Origin: an uncultured Pseudogracilibacillus sp.
GTDB lineage: Bacteria > Bacillota > Bacilli > Bacillales > Amphibacillaceae
Direction of reading: 5' to 3'
NCBI GenBank assembly: GCA_937960785.1
Contig: CALGOZ010000101.1
Location: 1 to 12,174, forward strand
Length of the DNA: 12,174 nt
Shown: positions 7,186-12,174 of the stretch, one piece after another
How positions within the stretch are numbered: the stretch's first letter is position 1
How the letters are laid out: every line of letters starts with the position of its first letter
Notes under the pieces: generated by a model
What the model saw: only the letters and a program-made list of their open reading frames with translations
Told to the model about the DNA's origin: nothing
Databases searched by the model: none
Made by a program: the position numbers and the translations under genes

Positions 7186-8232
7186 ATGCGAAACAATCGG
7201 ATTGTTTATTACGGAGCGTTTGTACTGTTGCTCGTGCTTATGTTTGCACTAAGTGCATGTGGTGGAAAGTCGCAGGAAAGTGTAAGTAAAAAGATCGAAA
7301 AGCAGTTGACAAACCTTGAAGGGTATAAAGCGGAAGTTGAAATGACGATGAACACCGGAAAAACTGAACGAAAGTACGATATCGATATTTGGTATCAAAA
7401 GAATGAAGAAGAAGATTTCTACCGTGTAGATTTACAAAATGAAGCCGACGATCATCATCAAACAATTTTAAAAAACGAAGAAGGAGTATTCGTATTAACC
7501 CCACTACTTAACAAAAGTTTTAAATTTCAATCAGATTGGCCAGAAAAAAACGGACAACCGTACTTATACCAATCGTTAATCCAAGATATCGCTGAAGATA
7601 AAGAGGCAAACTTTACCGAGGAAGAAGATTATTATAAGTACACGACGAAAACGAATTATATGAACAGCAAACACTTACCTTTTCAGCATATATATTTTAA
7701 TAAAAAATCGTATTTACCAATGTTCGTTCAAGTATTAGGTGAAGATGAGCAACCACTAATTGAAGTGAAGTTTACTAACTTTGAAATAAATCCATCCTTT
7801 GCGGAAGCGGACTTTAGCCGTGAGTCAATTTTAGGTGAAGCCCCAGGTGAAGAAGCAGATGAAGAAACTGTTGCAAGCGATGAACAGGTTGCACCGATGG
7901 AATTGTTGTTGCCAGTAGAAACGATGGGCGCAGAACTTATTGAAACAGAGGAAGTAGATGTAGATGACGGCACCCGAACGATTATGACTTTTAAAGGAGA
8001 TCGCAACTTCACGTTAATTCAAGAACATATCGATGTAATACCAGCTCAAGCGACAGTAGCAGACGATTTGAATGGTGAACTTGTTCATTTAGGCCATAGT
8101 ATCGGAGCGGTTTCTGATGGGATGGTTTCTTGGAATTATAAAGGCACACAATTTTATTTAGCGAGTAAAGAATTGACGATGGATGAGTTGATTGATGTTG
8201 CTTCTTCTGTTTACGGCCGAGGTGTAAAATAA
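7186..8232 (+). CDS. ydcC: Sporulation-associated lipoprotein, YdcC/LolA-like
   Basis: A 348-residue secreted lipoprotein. Residues 1-24 are a signal peptide with a lipobox FALSAC, so C25 should be lipidated and anchored on the outer face of the membrane. Residues about 30-215 are rich in beta-strand patterns, as in LolA-like lipoproteins such as YdcC, which may bind a lipid or an envelope component. A very acidic linker follows (about 217-235, many E and D). The C-terminal part (about 238-345) ends in WNYKGTQFYLASKELTMDEL, which resembles the DUF4367-type repeat of Bacillus envelope and sporulation proteins. AAGGGG lies 9 nt before the ATG. Position between acpS and alr matches ydcC, and the promoter points to mother-cell expression. 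The biochemical role is not established. Confidence 0.82.
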   Translation: MRNNRIVYYGAFVLLLVLMFALSACGGKSQESVSKKIEKQLTNLEGYKAEVEMTMNTGKTERKYDIDIWYQKNEEEDFYRVDLQNEADDHHQTILKNEEGVFVLTPLLNKSFKFQSDWPEKNGQPYLYQSLIQDIAEDKEANFTEEEDYYKYTTKTNYMNSKHLPFQHIYFNKKSYLPMFVQVLGEDEQPLIEVKFTNFEINPSFAEADFSRESILGEAPGEEADEETVASDEQVAPMELLLPVETMGAELIETEEVDVDDGTRTIMTFKGDRNFTLIQEHIDVIPAQATVADDLNGELVHLGHSIGAVSDGMVSWNYKGTQFYLASKELTMDELIDVASSVYGRGVK

Positions 8233-8288
8233 TCTTATAAAAGATAACCGTTTACGAAAAATGTAGCTAAAAAGACAACGTCCACTAG

Positions 8289-8317
8289 TTGAAAACAGCT
8301 ATAAAATAAAGTAGAAT
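8289..8317 (+). promoter_or_regulatory. Sigma-A promoter of alr
   Basis: TTGAAA at 8289-8294 and TAGAAT at 8312-8317 with a 17-bp spacer. It lies about 55 bp before the alr ATG. Confidence 0.7.
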
Positions 8318-8336
8318 TCAAATGAGTGTTTGAATT
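8315..8336 (+). repeat. 8-bp inverted repeat overlapping the alr -10 and start site
   Basis: AATTCAAA (8315-8322) and TTTGAATT (8329-8336) are exact reverse complements around TGAGTG. The left arm overlaps the last bases of the -10 element, so it is placed to act as a repressor site or, if transcribed, a small hairpin at the 5' end. TTTC follows, but the stem is too AT-rich for a good terminator. Confidence 0.45.
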
Positions 8337-8371
8337 TTTCAATGAAGACTCAGCACGAAGGAGCAAAGTAA

Positions 8372-9511
8372 ATGGTTAGATATCGCAATACTTGGGCACA
8401 AATAGATTTAGGCGCAATCCGACACAATGTTGAACGGTTGAATCGTTTGCTCCCAGAAGGCCGTCGAATTATGGGCGTTGTCAAAGCTGACGGTTATGGT
8501 CATGGAAGTGTTGAAGTAGCTAAGACTTTAATTGCCAGTGGTATCGATCATTTAATGGTCGCCTATTTAGAAGAGGCGATTACGTTAAGGGAACACGGAA
8601 TCGAGTTGCCTATTTTAGTAATCGGGAGAATCCCGCCCAAATATGTAAATGTAGCGGTAAGACATCAGATTACATTGGCAGTCTTCCAACCCGAATGGAT
8701 TGAAGAAGCCTTAAAACAAGAAATAGATGGCACGTTAGAAATTCACGTAGAATTTGAAACAGGCTTTAATCGAACGGGGATACGTTCTGTTGAAGCATTA
8801 CGAGAATTGGTAAATGCAGTTAAAAGGTCGAATAATAAAATAAAAATAACAGGCGCTTATACCCATTTTGCCACAGCAGATGAAATCGACTCTCCTCATT
8901 ATAATCGACAGAAAAAGCAATACGAGAAAATGCTTCATGAACTAGAGCAGTTATACGATAGACGAATTATTACCCATATTGGAAATAGTGCAGCTGGTAT
9001 TCAATATCCGAAACAAATGCGACAATATACACGCTTTGGTATATCTCTTTACGGACTATACCCATCTTCACAAATCAAGGCTTTACGACAGGTCGATTTA
9101 CAAGAAGCCTTTTCTTTGCATAGCGAACTAATTGAAGTAAAACGAATTGAACCTGGCGAATATATCGGTTACGGAATCACGTATAAAGCGAAAAAAGAAG
9201 AGTGGATTGGTACAGTTCCGATTGGTTATGCCGATGGCTGGCCACGAGCATTACAAGGTTTTCATGTGTTAATCGATGGAAAACGTCACGAAATTGTCGG
9301 TCGGATTTGTATGGATATGCTTATGGTCAAGTTAGATCAACCCTATCCAGTCGGGGAAAAGGTTACGTTAATTGGGAAAAATAAAGGTGAAAAAATTACA
9401 GTTGACGATATTGCAACCTATTTAAACACGATTAATTATGAAGTCCCTTGTATGATTACAAGCCGTGTTCCCCGTGAATATATAAACAAAGAGGTTAAAA
9501 AAACATCGTAA
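8372..9511 (+). CDS. alr: Alanine racemase
   Basis: Alr is a PLP enzyme that interconverts L- and D-alanine and supplies D-alanine for peptidoglycan and teichoic acids. The 379 residues cover the whole fold: an N-terminal TIM barrel and a C-terminal beta domain. The PLP lysine is K38 in VVKADGYGHG. The second catalytic base is Y267 in GYGITY, corresponding to Y265 of the Geobacillus stearothermophilus enzyme. R221 (RFGISLYG) contacts the PLP ring, and Y356 and M314 fit the substrate-site positions. GAAGGAG lies 8 nt before the ATG, and a good promoter is present upstream. Its place after ydcC and before ndoAI-ndoA matches B. subtilis. No terminator is seen before ndoAI, so some transcripts may continue into the toxin-antitoxin pair. 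Confidence 0.97.
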   Translation: MVRYRNTWAQIDLGAIRHNVERLNRLLPEGRRIMGVVKADGYGHGSVEVAKTLIASGIDHLMVAYLEEAITLREHGIELPILVIGRIPPKYVNVAVRHQITLAVFQPEWIEEALKQEIDGTLEIHVEFETGFNRTGIRSVEALRELVNAVKRSNNKIKITGAYTHFATADEIDSPHYNRQKKQYEKMLHELEQLYDRRIITHIGNSAAGIQYPKQMRQYTRFGISLYGLYPSSQIKALRQVDLQEAFSLHSELIEVKRIEPGEYIGYGITYKAKKEEWIGTVPIGYADGWPRALQGFHVLIDGKRHEIVGRICMDMLMVKLDQPYPVGEKVTLIGKNKGEKITVDDIATYLNTINYEVPCMITSRVPREYINKEVKKTS

Positions 9512-9563
9512 AAAAATTCGAAAAAAACGCCAGGAAATGGCTGTGTGGAGAGCATATAATCTT

Positions 9564-9592
9564 TTGCAAATCCTGTCGTTTACTGTTATGAT
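9564..9592 (+). promoter_or_regulatory. Extended -10 promoter of ndoAI-ndoA
   Basis: TTGCAA at 9564-9569, 17 bp, then TATGAT at 9587-9592 preceded by TGT (an extended -10, 9584-9586). A start near 9599 gives a leader of about 40 nt. This gives the toxin-antitoxin pair its own promoter in addition to read-through from alr. Confidence 0.7.
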
Positions 9593-9627
9593 AAGTGCAT
9601 AAATTATAAGTCGTTTTAATGAACATC

Positions 9628-9634
9628 GGAGGTG
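9628..9634 (+). promoter_or_regulatory. Ribosome binding site that sets a TTG start for ndoAI
   Basis: GGAGGTG at 9628-9634 is a strong Shine-Dalgarno sequence. It is too close to the GTG at 9636 (2 nt after GGAGGT) but at the ideal distance from the in-frame TTG at 9642 (8 nt), so TTG is the likelier start. Confidence 0.7.
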
Positions 9635-9641
9635 CGTGAAG

Positions 9642-9920
9642 TTGCCAGACAGTTTAGAAGAAGTATTAGTTCGCTTACCTAAAAGTTTATATTCTGAAGT
9701 CAATGGTATGGCAAAACATGAAAATAAAGAAATCGATGAATTAATTTACCAAGCGACAAAAAATTACGTCCAATATAAAAAAGAAATTCGTCTATTCCAC
9801 GAATCGATGCAAAAAGGTTACGAAGAAATGGCAAAAATTAACCTATCTCTTTGTTCAGAAGCTTTTCTTGCTGAAGAGGAGGCCAAGAACACGATAGAGC
9901 GCCTTGTGATCGGGGTGTAG
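9642..9920 (+). CDS. ndoAI: Antitoxin EndoAI (MazE-like, ribbon-helix-helix), TTG start
   Basis: This antitoxin neutralises the EndoA mRNA interferase next to it and, as a dimeric ribbon-helix-helix protein, may bind its own promoter. From TTG it has 92 residues. EEVLVRLPKSLYSEV is the DNA-binding strand and first helix, and the second helix runs through about 25-45. The C-terminal arm, MQKGYEEMAKINLSLCSEA...AEEEAKNTIERLV, closely follows the B. subtilis EndoAI toxin-binding tail as I recall it. A GTG start at 9636 (94 residues) is the alternative, but its ribosome binding site spacing is poor. It ends 3 nt before the toxin TTG, which suggests coupled translation with antitoxin made first. 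Confidence 0.92.
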   Translation: MPDSLEEVLVRLPKSLYSEVNGMAKHENKEIDELIYQATKNYVQYKKEIRLFHESMQKGYEEMAKINLSLCSEAFLAEEEAKNTIERLVIGV

Positions 9921-9923
9921 CGA

Positions 9924-10295
9924 TTGAATGTGAAAAGAGGCGAAATATATTTCGCTGATTTGTATCCTGTGGTAGGATCCGAACAAGGCGGTGTACGGCC
10001 TGTATTAATTATTCAAAATGACATAGGTAATCGATTTAGTCCCACCGTCATCGTTGCTGCTATCACAGCACAAATTCAAAAGGCAAAACTACCTACCCAT
10101 GTTGAAATTAAAGCGTCTAAGCACGGTTTAGGTCGAGATTCCGTTATTTTATTAGAACAAATACGAACGATCGATAAACAACGATTAACGGATAAAATTA
10201 CAAAACTAGACAATGAAATGATGCGCAAAATAGACCGTGCTCTTAAAATAAGTTTAGGTATTGATTTCGATGACTTTTACAATGAAGACGATTGA
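9924..10295 (+). CDS. ndoA: mRNA interferase EndoA (MazF family toxin), TTG start
   Basis: EndoA cuts single-stranded mRNA (UACAU in B. subtilis). The 123-residue protein is almost colinear with the B. subtilis enzyme: KRGEIYFADL at the start, then GSEQGGVRPVLIIQND with catalytic R25, AAITAQ with catalytic T48, RDSVILLEQIRTIDKQRL with the usual E78-Q79, and a closing helix. It ends in an acidic tail (FDDFYNEDD) about seven residues longer than the usual 116. The start is TTG at 9924, as in B. subtilis, behind a weak GGGGTG inside the antitoxin gene; weak initiation would help keep toxin below antitoxin. All catalytic residues are present, so it should be active. The rsb-sigB genes that follow it in B. 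subtilis are absent here. Confidence 0.97.
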   Translation: MNVKRGEIYFADLYPVVGSEQGGVRPVLIIQNDIGNRFSPTVIVAAITAQIQKAKLPTHVEIKASKHGLGRDSVILLEQIRTIDKQRLTDKITKLDNEMMRKIDRALKISLGIDFDDFYNEDD

Positions 10296-10297
10296 TA

Positions 10298-10337
10298 AGT
10301 CCCTAGAGTTTAACACAGGGATTTTTATTTTCCTTTT
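10298..10337 (+). terminator. Terminator after ndoA
   Basis: AGTCCCT (10298-10304) pairs with AGGGATT (10317-10323) as 7 bp including one G-U, with a 12-nt loop. TTTATTTTCCTTTTTT follows. It begins 3 nt after the ndoA stop. Confidence 0.7.
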
Positions 10338-10390
10338 TTAAAAATGAATCGTACATAATAAAAGACTGAGATGCAACTCAACCATTAATT

Positions 10391-10424
10391 AATGAAGCTC
10401 GTATCAGAGCTTCATTTTTATTTT
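10391..10424 (+). terminator. Second terminator-like hairpin without its own gene
   Basis: AATGAAGCTC (10391-10400) pairs perfectly with GAGCTTCATT (10407-10416) around GTATCA, followed by TTTATTTT. A 10-bp stem with a T-rich tail is a good + strand terminator. It could back up the ndoA terminator, end a short RNA from about 10350, or remain from lost genes. Confidence 0.7.
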
Positions 10425-10436
10425 AAATAAATAAAA

Positions 10437-10480
10437 GAAATTGCGGAAACAACCTTTCAATGTTGATTCCGCAATTTTTT
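10437..10480. terminator. Bidirectional terminator at the 3' side of putB
   Basis: AAATTGCGGAA (10438-10448) pairs with TTCCGCAATTT (10467-10477), and inside it CAAC pairs with GTTG after one A-A mismatch; the loop has 8 nt. TTT follows on the + strand. On the - strand the sequence continues CTTTTATTTATTT, so it can also end putB, whose stop codon is 40 nt away. Confidence 0.8.
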
Positions 10481-10516
10481 CATTTAAGACTCGTTTTGTC
10501 GCAGGCTCTTTTTATG

Positions 10517-11515
10517 TTATTTTTTTCTACGGCATAGGAAGTAAGCTAATGATGCAACAACAGCCGAGCCCACAATCACTGGTGTTTTCTTTATACGATT
10601 GTCAGAATCGTAAAGTTTATCTTTAATGATTAAGTTAATATTTTGTGGACGCTCAGCTAAACGTCTCATAAAGTAACCGTACCAATCTTCACCGAAAGGT
10701 ACATAAGTACAGAATAAATATCCTTCTTTAGCTAAGGCCTCTTGCATATCTGTTCTAAACCCATATAACATTTGGAATTCGAAATTATTCTTATCGATAT
10801 TCTCTTCTTCAACGAATCGTTTTAATTCGTTAATAATATTATGGTCGTGTGTAGCAATCGAAGTAAAGGCATCTCCTTTAAGACGCTTTTTCGCTAATTT
10901 GAGGAAGTTTGCATCAATTTCTTCCTTCGATTGATATGCCACGGACTCACTTTCCTTATATGCACCTTTAACGATACGAAGACGAGCATCTTTTAGACGA
11001 TCCATATCTTCCTCAGCACGGAATAAGTAAGATTGAATGACCGTACCAACGTTATCGTATTTTTCACGTAAAGCATCTAACACACGTAACGTTTGTTCAT
11101 AGTGTAAATAATCTTCTGTATCGATATTAATGAAAATATCGTATTTGTTAGCAAGCTCGACAATTTCAAACATGTTATCTAAGCAAAACTGTTCGTCAAT
11201 ATCAAGTCCAAGCTGTGTAAGCTTTACAGATACATGGCAGTCGACTTTCTCTTCATGGATTCGCTCGATTAAATGCAAAATGTTCTGCTTCGCTCTAAGC
11301 GATACCGAACGATCTGTAACGAATTCGCCGAGGTGATCGACTGTTGCAGAAATTCCTTTCTCATTTAATTTTTTAACACTTTGTAACACGCTATCTACAT
11401 CTAGCCCTGCTACGAATTGCTCTGCGCCTAGTCGAAAACCCCATTTCTGGGCACCCTTATTTAACAGTTTGTTATTCGACAAGGCAATAAAAAAGTCTCT
11501 TGTCAGGTTAGACAT
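10517..11515 (-). CDS. putB: Proline dehydrogenase with a hydrophobic C-terminal tail
   Basis: The enzyme oxidises L-proline to pyrroline-5-carboxylate with FAD and passes electrons to the quinone pool. The 332-residue protein shows the PRODH barrel: K98 in VSVKLTQLGL, D132 in INIDTED, Q161 in VIQSYL, RIVKGAYKE at 180-188, THD at 222-224, EFQMLYG at 246-252 and YFMRRLAERPQN near 281-292, where R284, R285 and E288 match the proline-binding residues of PutA. After the barrel there are about 25 extra residues: polar and basic, then a hydrophobic stretch TPVIVGSAVVASLAYFL (311-327), then CRRKK. This looks like a membrane tail anchor. GGGAG precedes the ATG. No P5C dehydrogenase (putC) or proline permease gene is adjacent, so the rest of the pathway must lie elsewhere. 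Confidence 0.93.
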   Translation of the reverse strand: MSNLTRDFFIALSNNKLLNKGAQKWGFRLGAEQFVAGLDVDSVLQSVKKLNEKGISATVDHLGEFVTDRSVSLRAKQNILHLIERIHEEKVDCHVSVKLTQLGLDIDEQFCLDNMFEIVELANKYDIFINIDTEDYLHYEQTLRVLDALREKYDNVGTVIQSYLFRAEEDMDRLKDARLRIVKGAYKESESVAYQSKEEIDANFLKLAKKRLKGDAFTSIATHDHNIINELKRFVEEENIDKNNFEFQMLYGFRTDMQEALAKEGYLFCTYVPFGEDWYGYFMRRLAERPQNINLIIKDKLYDSDNRIKKTPVIVGSAVVASLAYFLCRRKK

Positions 11516-11565
11516 GATGAAACATCTCCCTTTCCAGTTATAATATTATCTATCTATATATATTT

Positions 11566-11574
11566 ATCATAACA
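11566..11574 (-). promoter_or_regulatory. Possible extended -10 element for putB
   Basis: On the - strand TGTTATGAT (complement of 11566-11574) is a good extended -10, about 40 bp before the putB ribosome binding site. There is no matching -35 element, so an activator may be needed if this is the promoter. A second AT-rich -10 candidate lies nearer the gene (complement of 11540-11550). Confidence 0.4.
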
Positions 11575-11920
11575 TGTCGATTGAAAATTCGCTTCTTTAA
11601 CAGTCTTGAGAAACGAAAATTTTATTTTGCTCTTTAGGTTGCATCAATAGAACGAATATATGTATATAAGAGTAAAGATTTGCTTGCTACAAATTTTGAG
11701 CGAAAGATGACATTTTATTTATCAAGAATATCAAGCCGACAAATTCCAAAAATACTTACATATATTATGCAACCAATCCCGCCGGAAGAATAAAATTTAA
11801 TTTATCGAGAGGACTAAAGTTCTCACCGCATGTTTCTAGAAAAATTTTTCAATATATGTTACTATATTTTTGGCAACAAAAGAGCGAGTTAATTCACCTT
11901 TTGAAACTTCTCACACGAGT
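11575..11920. other. Long AT-rich non-coding stretch between putB and the tRNA genes
   Basis: I see no plausible gene, no riboswitch or T-box motif and no strong hairpin in this stretch. It contains a TGCTCTTTA boxA-like word (11628-11636) and a pair of 8-bp inverted words (GGTTGCAT at 11637-11644, ATGCAACC at 11767-11774). Both could occur by chance in this much sequence. Confidence 0.6.
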
Positions 11921-11974
11921 AAAAAAAGAAATCGAAGAAAAACAGTTGACATTCTAAAAAAAGTGTTGTATATT
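11921..11974 (+). promoter_or_regulatory. Strong stable-RNA promoter with A-rich upstream element
   Basis: TTGACA at 11946-11951, a 17-bp spacer and TATATT at 11969-11974: a perfect -35 and near-perfect -10. A-rich tracts at 11921-11943 sit where an UP element would be. It lies about 65 bp upstream of the first tRNA and is the obvious promoter of the tRNA (or tRNA-rRNA) operon. Confidence 0.85.
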
Positions 11975-11982
11975 TGTAAATG

Positions 11983-12015
11983 CTGTTGTTGCTCAACAGA
12001 TTTCTCAAGCAACAA
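11983..12015 (+). ncRNA. Leader hairpins of the tRNA transcript
   Basis: CTGTTG (11983-11988) can pair with CAACAG (11994-11999). Alternatively TTGTTGCT (11986-11993) can pair with AGCAACAA (12008-12015), an 8-bp stem with a 14-nt loop. The two pairings share bases and exclude each other. The predicted transcript starts at about 11981, so this is the extreme 5' end of the precursor RNA. This is a structural call only. Confidence 0.4.
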
Positions 12016-12040
12016 ATTAGTTATTTGAAAGCAGTCATAT

Positions 12041-12115
12041 TCCACAGTAGCTCAGTGGTAGAGCAATCGGCTGTTAACCGATCGGTCGCAGGTTCGAATC
12101 CTGCCGCTGGAGCCA
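12041..12115 (+). tRNA. trnN: tRNA-Asn (anticodon GUU), with two acceptor-stem mismatches
   Basis: A complete 75-nt tRNA with encoded CCA. The anticodon stem ATCGG/CCGAT (12066-12070, 12078-12082) carries CTGTTAA with anticodon GTT at 12073-12075. The T arm GCAGG-TTCGAAT-CCTGC (12088-12104) is perfect, and the D arm is normal. The acceptor stem is odd: TCCACAG (12041-12047) faces CGCTGGA (12105-12111), so positions 5:68 (C-C) and 6:67 (A-G) do not pair. In Bacillus tRNA-Asn the 3' strand is CTGTGGA. Identity is secure from the anticodon and from the body of the molecule; whether this copy is fully functional is open. Confidence 0.92.
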
Positions 12116-12119
12116 AAGT

Positions 12120-12174
12120 GGCGGCGTAGCTCAGCTGGCGAGAGCGTACGGTTCATACCCGTAAGGTCGTGGGT
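12120..12174 (+). tRNA. trnM: Elongator tRNA-Met (anticodon CAU), partial at window end
   Basis: The 5' part of a tRNA begins 4 nt after tRNA-Asn: acceptor GGCGGCG (12120-12126), a D arm with AGCTGG, anticodon stem TACGG/CCGTA around TTCATAC (CAT at 12154-12156), variable loop, and the start of the T stem. It matches the Bacillus elongator tRNA-Met pattern, not the initiator, which starts CGCGGGG. The 3' end and CCA lie outside the window. Confidence 0.9.

Noticed and set aside
7181..7252. 23-codon Cys-rich reading frame overlapping the start of ydcC (ATG at 7181)
   Set aside because: It lies only 4 nt from the ribosome binding site, is out of frame with the lipoprotein signal peptide, and looks like a shadow of the hydrophobic codons.
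9529..9541. Hairpin GCCA-GGAAA-TGGC after alr as a terminator
   Set aside because: The stem has 4 bp and no T-run on the + strand; the T-rich side faces a strand with no gene ending there.
9642..10295. ndoAI-ndoA as a newly acquired toxin-antitoxin system
   Set aside because: Sequence and position after alr match the conserved chromosomal copy of Bacillaceae, so it is ancestral and well known.
11628..11636. boxA-like TGCTCTTTA
   Set aside because: It lies about 310 bp upstream of the only good stable-RNA promoter, with no promoter before it. A 9-nt match in AT-rich DNA is not enough.
11637..11774. 8-bp inverted words GGTTGCAT and ATGCAACC flanking 122 bp
   Set aside because: One or two such pairs are expected by chance in about 500 bp, and there are no target duplications or mobile gene remains.

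Overview
The window comes from an AT-rich, low-GC Gram-positive chromosome, most likely a spore-forming member of the Bacillaceae. The support is an alpha/beta-type small acid-soluble spore protein, EzrA, the NifZ/ThiI pair, a YdcC-type lipoprotein with a sigma-E-like promoter, and the alr-ndoAI-ndoA cluster. I cannot name the genus from sequence alone. No prophage, IS element, CRISPR array or obvious new multi-gene system is visible. The interest lies in the junctions, the regulatory DNA and one odd tRNA.

Layout. (1) 1-4790, forward: ezrA (cell division), a NifS-type cysteine desulfurase (nifZ) followed 6 nt later by thiI (4-thiouridine in tRNA), then the spore protein gene sspA. This matches the Bacillus subtilis order ezrA-(braB)-nifZ-thiI-sspA. 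(2) 4775-6516, reverse: a CtaG-like membrane protein and a rhomboid protease, convergent with sspA through one shared terminator. (3) 6691-10295, forward: acpS (acyl carrier protein synthase), ydcC-type lipoprotein, alr (alanine racemase) and the ndoAI-ndoA (MazEF/EndoA) toxin-antitoxin pair. Together with the divergent rhomboid gene this matches ydcA-acpS-ydcC-alr-ndoAI-ndoA of B. subtilis, which lies in a distant part of that chromosome. The rsb-sigB genes that follow ndoA there are absent. (4) 10298-10480: three hairpins with terminator character. (5) 10517-11515, reverse: proline dehydrogenase with an unusual hydrophobic C-terminal tail. (6) 11516-12040: a long AT-rich non-coding stretch ending in a near-consensus stable-RNA promoter, then tRNA-Asn(GUU) and the 5' part of elongator tRNA-Met(CAU), cut by the window end.

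How the genes fit together: NifZ should supply persulfide sulfur to ThiI. AcpS activates acyl carrier protein, and Alr makes D-alanine for the wall. NdoA is an mRNA interferase held in check by NdoAI. YdcC appears to be switched on in the mother cell during sporulation, and SspA protects forespore DNA. Three genes (ctaG-like, ndoAI, ndoA) appear to start with TTG, and the well-placed Shine-Dalgarno sequences support this for the first two.
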